Assembly (NCBI RefSeq): GCF_947623445.1
Contig: NC_135245.1
Location: 18,173,501-18,237,500, forward strand
From: Clavelina lepadiformis
Lineage: Eukaryota; Chordata; Ascidiacea; Aplousobranchia; Clavelinidae
Reading direction: 5' to 3'
Length of the DNA stretch: 64,000 bases
Position 1 is the first letter of the stretch; every line of letters starts with the position of its first letter. A model generated the notes under the pieces. It was given only the letters and a program-made list of their open reading frames with translations, ran no database searches and was not told where the DNA came from. Of the stretch, positions 49,160 through 63,000 are shown piece by piece. Both the position numbers and the translations under genes were made by a program.

Positions 49160-50908
49160 TTTTCAGGAAGTTCTGCATAAAGTACTTTTCAGAATCGTTC
49201 AGCACTTAGTAAACAATAGTTGACTATTTTTCCGTTTACGTTTATCATCTCATCTCACCAAGAAAGGTTGAACCTAAAATCTTTTCAGTTTCTTAATTCA
49301 TTCATAAATATTCATTCAAAGTTGATTCATTCAGGAACCCCTGCAAATCATGGCTAAGTAGCCTAAAACTTTTCCTTTTACAGTAGAGAGTTGTGTAGGT
49401 TATAACAAAGCGGTTCACAGACCTTACTAGTAGATTAAAATACAAGCCAGCAAAAGCTGGATAAACCTTTGTGGATTAAATCTTTTTCCCTAAACATCTG
49501 TACCTGTTCCCTGAATAGCAAATCAACCTAATGTCCTTAATCATTGTATTACCGCTTTTTCTTTCGATATAGGCAATATCGTTTAAATTCCGAATATTGA
49601 TTTTTCTCTCCTGTCGTCACTAATTCCGTCAGCCAAAATATAGGTACAAGACGCGGTTACAGCTTATATCCCAGCTATCTATATCTGTGACTGTGTTCCA
49701 TGGAGCTGTGTTACATTAATCTTTCATGAGTGCTATTATGAAAAGCCGAAAATATCACCGCTTTTGCCGAAAGAAAGATTAACTTATTTTTTTAAATTTT
49801 TACTCAACTCATAACAAGCCGAAAGCAAAATATGCCTTAAATTTTAAAATTTAATAAATTTTTTAATGCCCCTTTTATTACATTTTTTTCCTTTGCAAAC
49901 TTCTTTTTAAACTTTCCCTGGTTTGAGAAGACTAGTTGTCCATTTGTGATTGGAACTGCCTTATTCGTAAACAACAAGTATCAACCAACAGTTTCTTCCG
50001 TCTACTTCTTTACTCTGCTTTCCATGTTCCATAGTAGTTTCATGAAAGCTAAGCATCAGTTTGACAACTAGGCTATCCATTCAAACTTCGGTCTTCTTCG
50101 CTTGGTTTATGCTTTTGTTTTCATAACACTTCGTAAGTGTTGAACCGGGAATTGTTTGACTTGTTTCACAACATCTTAAAGCCACTCAGACAACCGGTCT
50201 TTAACCACCACGTCAATCTTTCTCACACATCCTAAACTGAAAGGCGAAAACAAATTAAGTTGACTTTTCGGTGTCAATAATTTTTGATTGCCGGTTGGTA
50301 TAGTGTGGGATTATCAACATAAACTGTCCGTAAATCAGCCTTGATTGTGTATTCTAATCGATAGCGCTTCCTATAGACTCGTAACTGTAGGCTAAATTAT
50401 ATCAGGGCTGTAAAGATAAACTATAAAGTGTTGAAAAAGATTGGGTTTGATTTATTTTACTTTCATCTCCCATTGATAAATAGATGAAAGAGCACAACAT
50501 AAAAGGCTTGTCATAACAATCACATAGCGAGGTTAGAGTTTGGCACTCACCAAACTATCCACTATTCATTTGTCAAAGTCTCTTTAAAAAAATTTCCCTT
50601 TACCATGTAAGTCGACAATCAATACATTGAATTTTTACAAAATTACCTATTTACGCTTCGAATTTATATCTCTTGTTGACAGGCCTACATGCTTTACTTT
50701 GCAAATTTTTGCCCGAACTGTCTTTACTTAATTCCAGCCACTAACAACGGCTCTTTACATTGGTTGTACTTTATATATTTTCAATATGGTCTGACAGTTG
50801 TCACCTGTGTATGGAATTGTCATTCGTAGTCGAAGACTTCTCAACACTTTTACACACAGGCTAGTCTACGGGCCGGATATCCGCGTGAGAGTGGAGTATT
50901 GTGTAATC

Positions 50909-50972
50909 TGATATCATTAACATTATAATATAATGATATCATTAACATATCATTATAATGATATCATTAACA
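50909..50972. repeat. 25-bp tandem repeat, palindromic core
   Basis: Three copies of TGATATCATTAACA spaced 25 bases apart (50909, 50934 and 50959), each with the palindrome TGATATCA. Confidence 0.85.
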
Positions 50973-51961
50973 AGATGCATTATTAAACCTGCAAATTTCA
51001 CTGCCGTCGTAGAAAACATTAAATTCGAAAATGACGGATCTCATGAAACGGCCACAAAATCTTAGAAATTGAATAAAAAACTAAAACTCAACTAAATCAA
51101 TGAAAACGCAATTAAATTTTACTAAAAATTTCAAAAAATTAATTTTAATTTATTTAAAATCTTGTTTATTAAGAAAAATTAAATAAATTTAAATAGGTTT
51201 TAACATTGATATAAATTTAAATCAGGCCAAATTAGGCCTAGTTAAGAATTTTAGGAATCTTTATTTTTTGGAGATTTTAGCGGCATATAACCTAAACTCA
51301 TGACTATTACAACAGCTAGCAATACCTAACCAGGGAACAGGTAATTAACTTCATGCGTAACAACTATAGAACCAGTTTTTAGGGATTTGGGATATTATCA
51401 CTAGATTGGACATGTGGCCGTTAATTTTGTCAAAATCGACGCCACACCATTGCATTGGTCTGTGGACACAGACATGACATATCAATATTAGTAAGAAAAA
51501 TATATTTCTACAACATTGCAGACTGCAAAGCATTGTAAATTCATTTTCGGAAAACAATAAAATATTCCACTAATTTATTTAACTTAATTTATGTTGTATT
51601 ATTGATTTCTAGGACCACAAAGCCTTTCCAACTTTACTTCGAACAAATTGTCCCATCTCACCCAACAAAATTTATACACGTCATCAACCGGCATTGTTAC
51701 GCTTGAATAGTTCAATAACAATACCCACACGTTTGGTGGGCCAGGAAAGTCTCCAAGTTTAACAGCCGCTGAGGATTTTTTCAAGACCAAGCGCGGATAA
51801 CACTCATAAATTGTACAGTAGGGTATGCTATAGAATGCGCAAAGATAAGGGTTACCTCTGTTCCACAACGTGCGGATAGGGCCTAGCGCGATTTTCATTT
51901 TCTGTGCTTCATTTTTCGTAGGGACTGGGCCTATTTTACCGTATGTTGGTCACGCAGCATG

Positions 51962-52110
51962 TTGTTAAGTAGATTTAAGTTAAGTTTAGGTTACTAAGTT
52001 ATAAAACTTAGGTTAGCTTAACAAGAAACTCTAAAAAATAGATTTGGAATGACCGATTTTTTTCCGTTGAAATAGTGTCAGCCAATTTAGTGCATGCCAG
52101 AATTTGGTGT
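51962..52110. repeat. Dispersed repeat family A, copy 2
   Basis: Resembles 4537-4680 and 57590-57730. The shared pattern is a TTAAGTTACTACGTTATA-like block, then a short spacer, then an AAATAG and TTTTTTCC/GTGAAAT block. It is too diverged to assign a family. Confidence 0.45.
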
Positions 52111-52655
52111 CACAATTGGTCATCTGGCACCCCCCAGATCTCGGCGAAAACTGCCATACTCTGCAATCAGGCAAATTTTTTTATCTTCACGTCGATTCTC
52201 AATAAATAAACAAAGAAAAGTGGTTGTTTGAATGCCAGTTTATAATAAATAAACAAAGAATTGAAGCTTCAGTGTACGCCAAAGTTTGTTTATTTGCATG
52301 CACGAATTTTCATGGAAAACTGTCAAACCTTCCCGTCGGGACAGTTGGGGTAGCAGAGATCAGGAGATCTAATACTAGACTGCAGGGTCCTGTATGGAAA
52401 GTTTGCTAGCAATTTTTTACAGCAGAGAGATTTATGTCTAAAGTTTAGAGTCTAGGCTATGTTTTACGCCACGCTAGAATTAAAACTATTATTTTCTGGT
52501 GCAACTAATTGCTATTTTACCAAATAGAGCTGATTTTAAGGCAGTTGGTTTCCCCTGTCACCACCACTGTCAAGTTATAACTAGCAAAAGGTGAAACTAA
52601 ACGGAATTTCGCTGCACTTACAATCTTTGTATGTATGTTTCTTGTGACATTTTGT

Positions 52656-52810
52656 GAGGCACTGGAAGTTAGGGCTGTTTTCAACAAGAACTCGTGCATA
52701 CAAAGTCACAAACTTTGGCGTGATGGTGTGCTCTGAAGCGTAATTTTTTTGTTTGTTTACTATAATTTGGTGTGAAGATAAAAATGTCCAACGTACATTT
52801 CGATGAACCT
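52656..52810. repeat. Dispersed repeat family B, copy 2
   Basis: Resembles 4052-4210 over about 150 bases. Shared blocks are TTCAAC, TTTGTTTGTTTA and GGTGTGAA.ATAAAAA, ending in CG(T)TGATGAA. The origin is unknown. Confidence 0.5.
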
Positions 52811-53260
52811 CGTACGTGCAGGTGCCACACTTTCCACTACGGTATCTCGGCAATCCGTAGTAGAAAGCAGCTTAATGTTAATATTGTGCACAAACAAAAT
52901 CTTTTCCATGTTGCTTGTCTTGATTTGTAGTTTTCATTCTCTTGAGCAAAAAAACGTGAACTTGACAAAGACGTTCATATTCTGCACACAAAGTTAACTT
53001 AATAACTGAGAATGACTGGTCAACTGACTGTTTGAGTTAATACACTCAGCTAATTCACTGAGCCTTATGCAGGTGTGAAGGTCTACCATGCTATTTATAC
53101 GTCAGGATAGGCAACTATTTACATCTAGCAATTTTTTCTCGCAGAAAATATACTTATATTATTATTGGTTTTACTTTTTAGAATCAAAATATTTTAACTT
53201 TTTTATTATATATACTTTTGCAGCTTTGTATATAAAATATAGCATCATTGTACTTATGCA

Positions 53261-55523
53261 ATGTTTAATTTTGTAATTATACTTGCTGCAATTCTGTTTC
53301 AAACATCACCGTCGCAAGCGGGAAAAGTTATTTATGCTGTGAACGCAGGAGGCGACAACCATGTTGATTCAACTGGCATAACATACCTGTGAGTATAAAA
53401 TTCTGTAGCTATGTGTAATTATATTTTTTATAGACTGAAATTTATAAGCTACGGTTGGACATAATCATCTGTATAGTTGTTACTATGGCATCAAATTTGA
53501 GAAATTATGACCCTACCACAAAGATTTAACCACGATCTTACTCAATGATTTACCCATGAATTACCAACTTCTGGAATTTTAATAAAAAAGAAATGTCCAT
53601 TTGTCCAACCTGGAATAAATCTAGGTGGTAAAAGCCCAACAGAGGCCTAAGAAGAGTTGCAGCTTGTCTTTCTCTAAAAATGTTTTACAGGTTTTACTGT
53701 CTTACTTAGCTAAAACTTTAAATTCCCATCCAGCAGTTCAATTCAGTTCAAATTTAATTGTTATTTATTAACGTACATCAAAACCCTACATTACTAAGAA
53801 TGCTTTAAAATAGCTGAAATTAAACCAACATATGTTCTCGTTGATATCAAAATGATCTGTACGGGTTTTTGTGAAAATATTCTTCTATTTCATTGTCTTA
53901 TGTCTATCCATGAATGTTTTTGTGAAACTCTGAAAAAGCAGATAAAAGGGTATAGTTTATTGTTAGCGTTCCAATTTTAAATATACCTGTATTGAACCAC
54001 TATTGAAACTGTTGTTACATTGCTTGCACCAAAAAGTTAAGCTAAGTTCAGTTCTAGCTACTTTTAAACTGCCACAGCACTGCAAAATTTTTACTAGCTA
54101 TGAGTAAAAATAACCATGATATGACGCTTTAGAGCTGACCCTCTCACAGTTGGAGTGAGCAGCGATTACGGGCGAAGACAACCAATCGTGAGATCTGCAC
54201 AGAAGGACAACATTCTCTACCAGACCGAACGGTGGCACGACCAGTCCTTTTCCTACGAAGTGCCTGTCAAGGAAGATGGTGACTATGTGCTTGTTCTTAA
54301 GTTTGCGGAAGTTTATTTCTACGGCCCAAATTTAAAGGTAAATATTATTCATAAGTTTTCTCGCATTGTTATAGTTTCAATGGAACGAAAATATTGCATT
54401 TTAAATGTTAGATTGCATATATCATTTTCTTCATAGACTTATTTTGTTTCTAGATGTTTAACGTACTGTTGAACGACCAGCATACGATATTGCAAAACCT
54501 TGACATTTTCAGTCTGGTTGGTCACAGTACTGCTCACGATGAAGTTATTCCACTTTCAATAAAGAAAGGAAAACTCAGCGTAATGGGGGAATATTCAACT
54601 TTTAATGGTGTGCTCAAAGTGGAATTTGTAAAGGTACAGAAGAATTAGAATTATATAATAGTTTTTTTTTTTTTTTGTTTTCATTCAGTCATATGTTTGA
54701 TTTTGCATTATCATGATTTTATTCTTTTTATTAGATTTTGTGCTGACGTGCTTTACATTTTGCTTGCTTTTGTCACAGGGCATGGCTGATAATCCAAAAA
54801 TCTGTGCATTTTATTTGATGAAAGGCACACCTGAAGGTAAGATAAAAGCTTTGTAGCAGAAAGATTTGTTTTTGATGTTTCGCTGATCTGTCAATTAAAC
54901 CCAGGACCACCCAACAAATGTCCATAGGTTGAGTCGTGTTTGGGTTAAATTGTACTGGGTTTTATTCGTCCCATGTTTGGATTGCCTTGGGTTTAATCAT
55001 CTTGAGTTGGATCGCTTGTTGGTTGCATTGACCAACCACTGGAACATTTAACCTTTCATTGCTACCTATTCGGGATTATGAGGCCACCACAAAACCGTAA
55101 AATTCATGACTGATTGTCTAATGTCAGCTTAATTTTATGTCTCATAATACCAGTTAGCTAGTCATGGGTAAATTCTTGTTTAGTAGAACTGCTGCGATTT
55201 TGTTCAAAATAAGCTGCATAAACTTTAATTCTAACATTCATCAATATTCTCATGTTATTGCAGATGTGCCAAAACTACCAGAATTGAAGAAACCTGTTGA
55301 AGAAGAAGAAGAGGAAGAAGAAGAGGAAGTGGAAGATGAAGTTGAGGAGGAACCAAAGCAAAAGGCCTCGAAAAAGTCCTCAAAATCTTCGAGCAAAAGC
55401 AAGGTGGCATCTGGACCACCAGCTGCAGATCCATACGCAGAAGACAGTAGCAGTCTGATAATGCCGATAATGATCGCTTTTGCTTTGTTTGTGCCAACAC
55501 TAGCATGTCTTTGCCGGCTGTAA
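53261..55523 (+). CDS. MLEC: Malectin, ER carbohydrate-binding membrane protein
   Basis: Five exons: 53261-53388, 54133-54337, 54454-54633, 54779-54836 and 55264-55523, in phase, giving 276 residues (human 292). It binds Glc2-high-mannose N-glycans in the ER lumen and works with ribophorin I in glycoprotein quality control. Residues 1-20 are a signal peptide, followed by the malectin fold ([65 protein letters not shown]). Then come a Glu-rich stretch and a Lys/Ser segment. The C-terminal anchor ([20 protein letters not shown]) lies at the very end. The ATG at 53256 is out of frame and gives only a six-codon ORF; 53261 is the right start. The sugar-binding region looks intact. Confidence 0.96.
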
Positions 55524-55730
55524 GTCCGATGTTATTTACTGCTTTTGTATCTTGTGTGTGTTTTAGGTGAGCCTGAGACAAGGATTTAGGCTTCTTAAAC
55601 CGTTCGTGGTTTCCTGTGCCAGGCTTACTGAAAGTGCTGAAATGTTAGTATACGTTGATAATGTAATATCCATACGTTAATTTACTTTCGGTTTATGCAA
55701 CACTTCGCTGTTGCTAACGTTTTGTGACGT

Positions 55731-55736
55731 AATAAA
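55731..55736 (+). promoter_or_regulatory. Probable poly(A) signal of malectin
   Basis: AATAAA about 208 bases after the malectin stop codon. Confidence 0.55.
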
Positions 55737-56121
55737 CACCTTTTTATCCACTGCTTTATTAAAAACTAACCGCTTATTGAAAGTGCGTGCTAGTTACTGT
55801 GAAATGAGATTATTGCTTTTATCAAATGTTATGAGGTTTTTTCAACTTCCGGTCGCATATTTATTTATCGAGATATACCCACTCAAAAGAATGGAACAGA
55901 TTTTCTATTCGCAAAATTTGGATAAATATCATAGTTTAATGTTTTGGAAGTACCTGTTTTAATTTCAAAGTTGTCCAGCTACAATGTAATCGGTGAATTA
56001 GTGGTTCATCTGGTGTTGTGCAACAGGTTGCTTCTGTCATTCTTCAAAATTAGATTTCCTATTTGCTGGTATCGCCAAGTCATGTTGTGTATTTAGTTCC
56101 TATGTATTTTAAAAGCCGCTT

Positions 56122-56487
56122 TTATGTGCTGTGTCCTGCCAGAAAAATGCAGACGTATGATTGAGTCGTTTCGATGTCATACTGTGTTCTACCTAATCTT
56201 CCCTGATATGGGTGTTTTTTTGTCTTTGTACGCTGTAGTTTGAAGCTTTCAAGGAACTCGGGTGCCAATATTTCGTACCACATGTCAGCGGTACGATAAT
56301 AATGCCCGCTCCTGCCATAATTAATCATAGCTTTTGCCGCTTTTTTTTGAACCACATTTAGCCGGACCAACCTCTTAGACCCGTTACTGCTAAATGACAC
56401 GAAATTTTTCTTATCGGGTAATAAATTATAATCACCGATCCCATTGTATAAAGCTGTCAATGGGTCCGCCCCTGTAGTAAGGTAAGT
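56122..56487 (-). other. Open frame of about 121 codons, unrecognised
   Basis: Open from after a TAG at about 56488-56490 to a stop at 56122, with no early ATG; the conceptual product contains NVTYLTTGADPLTALYNG and, later, KKAAKAMINYGRSGHYYRT and GRLGRTQYDIETT. It is rich in Lys, Arg and Tyr. A TTTAG acceptor-like site lies at its start, so it could be the last exon of a minus-strand gene, but no upstream exon was found. It may be a remnant of a mobile element or simply chance. Confidence 0.25.
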
Positions 56488-57589
56488 AACGTTCTAAATT
56501 AACTTACGTTTCGTGTACAAGCGAATTCATTTCAACCAGAAGTTTTTGACGAATTCATGCGGTACCTTTGTCGTAATATTGTCAAACAATTGACGGTTTT
56601 GCTTTACGTTCTTCCACATATTAGTTTAAACACTTCAAAGTATGGTTTATTAACTACTTGGAAACACCTTGTAATTCTATATTGTGTATTTCACACATAT
56701 GCATGCATTAATGGCTGGCTGAAAATTTGTGTGTTAAGAAATAAATACTGATATGCATTGTGTCGTTTTATATACACACGTTATGAAAAAGTGCACCTCG
56801 CTATGCAGAACACCAATTTCGGTTTCAAGCAAATAGCTCGTTTTCATTGAGAGTTTTACACATGAACATAATTGAATGTCTGTTCTATCTATGCTACTGG
56901 TGCCCTACACTGCTTGTTAAACACACCCTGTCCGGCTAAGATCTCAATTTGCACGCCCGATAATTTTACAAAATGTGACGTTACTAAGAAAACTAAAATC
57001 TTATTGTTGTAGCTGATTTTTCAATCACATTTTTATCGAATGTTTAATTTTCTAATTAAATATGGGCATCGTCATGTAATTGAAGCAATCATTGTTACGG
57101 TTACGTCACACATTAATTGTTCATGTGTATATGCTGTATTGTGCTATAGCTATACTGTAACGTTAGCGCGATAATTAATTTTCGCTCCGCACAGATACAC
57201 AATATGATACTTAGAGAATAGGATATTCATTATCTAAAAACTTTTGAACGAAAGGCTGCAGAAGACAAAAGATTTAAAACATGGTCCCTCAAGATTTAAA
57301 ACATTGTTGGCACGAGCGCCAAATAAACAAGTTTCTTTCGATACCAACCGCATGCCGTTGTAATTACTATGTCACAGCTCGTTTCTTTTGAAAACCAGGG
57401 TTCATATCCCCAGCTTGCGCAATCAAGACAGAAACAAAATGTTTATTGTAATTGTATTTTCTAATATTTTCTGTGTTAGAAAATGACTATTTCACCATAA
57501 ATCGATCACACAGCCCGTTGTTAAAGATAGGCGATTAGTTTAGGAAAAAAGGCATACAAGAAGACGATTTTAGCTGTTTAGGCTTTTAT

Positions 57590-57730
57590 TTGAAGTTAGA
57601 TTTAGGTTAGATGGTAGACACAGGTTACGTTTAAGTTACTACGTTATAAACTTATAACGTTGAAGTCAGGTTAAAAAGGAAGTTGTTAAAAATAGCTGCA
57701 AACGTATAATTTTTTCCAGTGAAATCGTCT
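57590..57730. repeat. Dispersed repeat family A, copy 3
   Basis: Shares the exact 18-mer TTAAGTTACTACGTTATA (57631-57648) with copy 1 (4545-4562). Similarity extends in patches on both sides. Confidence 0.55.
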
Positions 57731-58312
57731 CAGCTTTATGATTAATCATTATAAGAGTCCTAGCTATTGTTTTTATAGATAGTTTCCCAGGTTTGTGAAA
57801 GCAACGGTCGATGTGATAAATGCTGGCAGGTTACTCGAAAGCTCTAGCTAGCACGAAAACGTTCGAGAAAGCAAGCCTGTGATGGTGCAACCTTCTATGA
57901 GGTTGGTAGGTAGTAAGGATTATCGTCTACAGACGTTGAATGACAGCATTGTAGAACACATAATGATTGATGGTAAATTGTGATATCGATGCCTCCGTTA
58001 CTGGTGCATCGCCATTTTGAATTATGTGGCAATTTTTTATGTGATCTTAAAAAACTGCTCACAGCCAACTCAGCCTTAGCTTAGCGTAGTTGAAAAGCAT
58101 GACGTATTGGCGCCATCCATGTAATTTCACGGTCTGTTACTCGTTGCTTTGGTGCCAGGTGAAGCTAAACTACCGCGACTGTTAAGACGACTTCAGTTCA
58201 GTTTGGAGATTTCTGTGTAATTCTACTAAGTCGGCACAAGTTAATGATTCGAAAATCGTTATTGTGGACGTCAATTAGGGTTAGGCCTAATTTTTTATAG
58301 TACGGTTTTTGG

Positions 58313-59060
58313 TAGGCTTACCATATTTTTGTGATTGAAAAGCGGGACGCTTCAGAACAACGAGCCCTATCAGATAAATGTGGTTCATATTTTACTAGAA
58401 GTATGAGACTATTTTGGATTCCTATCGTCAGGGACAACTGAAGTAGTAAGACAACAAGAAAAACTAAAATAATGGATTTTACTAGGAAACGAAACAATGT
58501 TCAAGCATTTGTAAATTTACATAATCGTCCAATCATACTTTTCTGTAGACAATACTTTCTTCCAGAAGTCTATATTCGACTTTATTTTCTCATAAAAATC
58601 ACAGCAGGAAAAGTCAGTTTTAATTTTGCAGGTGATAAGGGCTTTCACATTCAAATGGTTTTTGCAGAAGAAAATGCAAACAAGTACCGGAACCGTACGA
58701 AATAAGTTCTTTCAATGACCTAACTGCAAAAAGATCATCTCCTCCTCCTAGCCTACTATTACTGAACAGTAAACAAGCGAATGCGCTAACAATCAACTCA
58801 CTACTGGACCAATTACCCGCTACAATGATGTAACAACTACTTTTACATTTAACACAAAGAAACAAGAACACGCATCGAGTATTGCTTTTCAGCAAATTGG
58901 CTAAACAAACCAATCACATCATGCTAATATTCGTGTAGTGTAGGGCAATGCTGGCTCAGTAAATGCCAAAGCGGGACTTTTAGTTGACTGACCGGGACGC
59001 CGGGACAAAGCCTTTAAAAGCGGGACTGTCCCGGCTAAAACGGGACGTATGGTAAGCCTA
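58313..59060. mobile_element. hAT-type non-autonomous element, 748 bp
   Basis: Ends TAGGCTTACCATA and TATGGTAAGCCTA are inverted repeats. The 8-bp direct repeat GTTTTTGG flanks both (58305-58312 and 59061-59068). GCGGGAC motifs follow both ends. The 77-codon plus ORF inside (58472-58705) shows no transposase signature, so this is a non-autonomous copy. Confidence 0.9.
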
Positions 59061-60083
59061 GTTTTTGGTGATAGTGTTAAACTATACAACTTTACAAACA
59101 GTTATGTCGGCCTTTATATGAGCTTCGAACATGTTAATTTCCAATGCTGCCGAACATTTAATGTGATAAGAAATTTTCCAATATTGTTTTGGGTATATGC
59201 ACGAATACTTGATCTTATACCGTGCGACTTGTGACAGTTGCTGCAATAAATTATCTGTGTGTTATGTGATAGCTGGTTATACGAGTACACTTATACAGCA
59301 GCATTTATGCCCTGGGGCTATTACAGAAAAAATCTCGGCTCACAATTCGATGTTTCGTTGTTTGGTATTGTACCAGGTTGTAGTTTCTGCAGTAGGCTAA
59401 CATAATTCAGGATGTTTGATTGAAAAAACTATATTTTCCTTTAAATTCATTTCTGTTAATCGGTCAGGTTTAGATGTTATACATTTCTAGATACATATGT
59501 TTTCATTAACTCATACAGAGTAGCCTACATTATTAATTGTGTGCTGTACTTGAGAAATTATTGAAGCAAAAACATTAGGCCTAATTGTAATTTATGACAA
59601 AGGATGATCTCTGATAACAATGACGTCATTTAATAAACAATGCTTCCGAACGCTCAGTTTAATCGATGCCACATGTCATGAACCTAGATACAGTACTAAT
59701 ATGTAGAGATTTTTTTGTAGGTTAGCCTGTAAAACTCCTTTGAGTCAGTGAATGTGTACTTTGTAATTTTAGGTACCAGACAGGTTATCAGATTACATCC
59801 ACACACATGTGATATGTGTAACAGCTACAGGAAGTGACGTCATGACTTGTCACCAGAACAGCGCTATGGCGTTTGATCTGCCGACAGTTGATATACAAAT
59901 AGACAGTGGTTATGCCCGTTCTTTACAGTCATATTCCGGTACTACCTCATTGTTTATTTGGACGTTAGACTGTGGTACGAAAACTTTACACGTGCTCTTG
60001 ATAGTTTAGGGTTTGACTTTGAATCATGCGGTGTTAGTTTGTTTGTACATATATGGATAAATTGTGATCTTGCATTGTACAAT

Positions 60084-63000
60084 ATGAGCTCTGATTCCGA
60101 CGAAATCCCAGTAGATGAAACCTGCGGTTTTGAAATAGGATGCGTTCCGAAGACAAGAAAAAGGTGAAATTACGTGGCAATAAACATTAAATTCATGCTG
60201 ACAGACAGTATAAGCATATCTTAACTCGTGAGATAAAAAGCGTAATATTGTCTAAATAACCTCAGCCCTCAAATGTTAATTAACCCAATTAGTGCTTGCA
60301 TAGGCTTGCATTAACAATTACCTCGCTAATTGGAAGTATATCAGTTTGAAGTGGTACCGGTATTAATTCTGACTCAATGTGTTTTATAGATTGCCCATAC
60401 GTTTCCTACAGTGTTGTGCTACACCGCCTGGTGCTCTTGTTGTTTTGTCTATCTCCGCTTTCCTGCAAGGCTTCATTGTTAATGGTCTTATCAATGCTTC
60501 AATCACCACTCTTGAAACCAGGTATGAATGTACATAAGCATTGTAAAACACGTATAAAGCATGCAAGTTCCTTCCATAGTGCACGTCAATCCAGTGTTTT
60601 CAAACCGTGTGTTCACCAGCATTAAACTGATGAGTTGAAAGTACGTAACAGTAACAGTAATAGCAACAGTTATCATAGCCACCAAATAGTAGGTAGCTAT
60701 ATACTGTATTATGTGGGTCGAGGTTCTGTGTCAAACGGTTTAACAGACGATCTGAAACACAAAAGAATTTGTTTGCGCAACGCTGAATCAATTTATTGTG
60801 CACTGGCCAAGTATTTTGATATATTAGTTAGCGTTATTATACAGACGGTTAAATTGTTCAAAATATAGTTGATGTCCAGCTTTATTATATATCGGTGTAC
60901 TAACTTTTTGCTTTGTTTATATAACAACACAATAGAAATCTGATCGAACCTGCTTAAGGTGTTTATAATGTTGATAAATTGCTAAAATTGCAGTATGTGT
61001 CATTTTAAATAGTACGAGAAAACCGTGAGAGTTGCTTGATTAACTTATGCTTTTTACTAATAAGCAATTACTGTAATAGCGTGTAATCAATCAAGTGTTC
61101 CTATTTCAGATTCGAATTGCTTAGTTCTGAGGCGGGTTTAATAGCGAGTTGTTACGACATTGCGTCATGCGTGTCCCTGCTATTCATAACTTACGTTGGC
61201 GGAAGGGGCCACAAACCCCTGTGGTTAGGTTGGGGTATCATAACTATGGGTGTGGGTGCAGTTGTGTTCTCGTTACCACGCTTCATCGCGCCGGCTTATT
61301 CCCCTATGCTTTATGAAAACATGTGCTTGATCAACGGGACCGTTCCATTAAACCCAGTATGCTCACAAACAAGTTTGCGGGACTACAGGTCGGTACATGT
61401 TACAGTGAATACGAGTTCTTTGTGATGCTTGTTGACTTTGAATGGTTTTTTCACGTTGAAGGTATGCGTTTTACGTCGCCCAGCTTTTAATTGGTGCTGG
61501 AGCTACCCCTCTCTACACGCTAGGCGTGACGTATTTGGACGAAAACGTCACACAAGTGAAGTCCTCCCTTTATCATGGTAAGTTAGGAGTATGTCATGGT
61601 GTTTTTACTGGCTGGTTGCCAATAAATGTGTTTCATGGTGTTTGTCATCTGTCGTTGGGTTTTTTGATGTTGAAGCGAATAAATAGTTTTCACAGCTGTA
61701 TCCATACGTTTGTTTTGATGCATTTACTGTGCTCAATCAAAATCAGCATAACGTATGCGTTTGACATGCATTACATACGCCAAACATTGACATTTTTCTA
61801 TTATCTCAGGCATATACTACGCACTGTCAATTGTGGGACCTGGAATTGGGTTTTTACTCGCCGGTGCCTTCCTGACCTACTTTACCATCCTGGGAGAAAA
61901 GTGGGTTCAAAGATCTTTTAACTTGATTTTATTTTGTACGTTTGGTGTTTTGAAATGACGCAGTCGAATTTTTCGGGCCGTTTCACGAAATACCACAACA
62001 ATTATTCACATATTGACTTAAAGGCATAATTTTCAATCTCGCTGTTAGTCATTGTCACGTCATATGACGTCATTAAAGAATCATCGCCGCAAAACAAAGT
62101 TCTTCATAATAGAAAACATCCACTTTCAATCAGCCACAACGAACAAAATTCACTGCACGATCACAATATCCGGCATTTGGCAATACAATATTCGTCCGAC
62201 TTCACATAAAAACGTGTTTCTTGTCTCTTGATATAGTTTTTAATATAACACAGTTCAACGCGTTTTCAAGTGTATCCTGATGCTCACACGACCACTGCGC
62301 TGCAATTTGTGTAATGTAATTTGAGCTGGTTCGGTATTGAAATGTGTAATATAATACGTTTCTTTTATTTGCCCTATAGTGTAAGGCTATTCAGAATACC
62401 TATATACATAAGTACCAGTACGTTAGTGCTGTACCGTGATTTATCTCTATTTAGCGTGGTTGTAAAACAGTACTTGGTATGATAAGTTGTCCTCTGTTAT
62501 GATAGGATTTTAATACGCAATTATAATGACGTATGATATAGAGCCGACGAACCACAAGTAAACTGTGTAACGTACATCCAGCAAAGAAAGCAGGGTTTTG
62601 TGCGACTTTTTGTGTAGTAGCGCCAATATATCTTACAGTGCCTTTGTAGCTGACAGCTTTCCCTTCCGCCAAATATCGTTAATTCAAGCGAGTTGTAAAA
62701 AAATGGAAAATGTACAAAAACAAGCTTTTGTAGACGAAATAAACGTCATGGTTTAAAAAAAGATTTTATTTTAAAAACTCACGGTGCTCACGATGAAGAG
62801 AAAACGTGCTCGGCGTCACAAGTTGGGTGACGTCATGTAGTAAAACGCCTTAATGTTGCTGGTAAAGTGGTATCTCGGTGATTTACGAAATTTCTCGGCG
62901 ATTTACAAAATTTCTCGGTCATAAAAAGCTGCATAGAGCGTATTGTGAGCGCATATTGCGTGTCTGTTTCCAATGATACCGAAAGGCATCGTAACGACTT

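Larger units (their letters stand above)
49160..53260. other. Gene-free stretch between divergent genes
   Basis: Separates the galactosyltransferase start (minus) from the malectin start (plus), so both promoters should lie here. It contains a 25-bp tandem repeat (50909-50972) and copies of two dispersed repeats (about 51962-52110 and 52656-52810). A 99-codon minus ORF at 51599-51898 is open but unrecognised. Confidence 0.5.
55737..60083. other. Mostly gene-free stretch before the SLCO gene
   Basis: Contains the unrecognised ORF 56122-56487, a copy of dispersed repeat A at about 57590-57730 and a hAT element at 58313-59060, listed separately. The SLCO promoter or 5' UTR probably occupies the right end. 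No other exon is supported. Confidence 0.5.

Noticed and set aside
57404-57416. tRNA B-box-like sequence GGTTCATATCC
   Set aside because: The only A-box-like sequence is too far upstream and no cloverleaf can be drawn, so this is neither a tRNA gene nor a clear SINE head.
59809-60009. 66-codon ORF just before the SLCO start
   Set aside because: No family match; it could at most be 5' UTR, and the SLCO N-terminus is fully explained from 60084.
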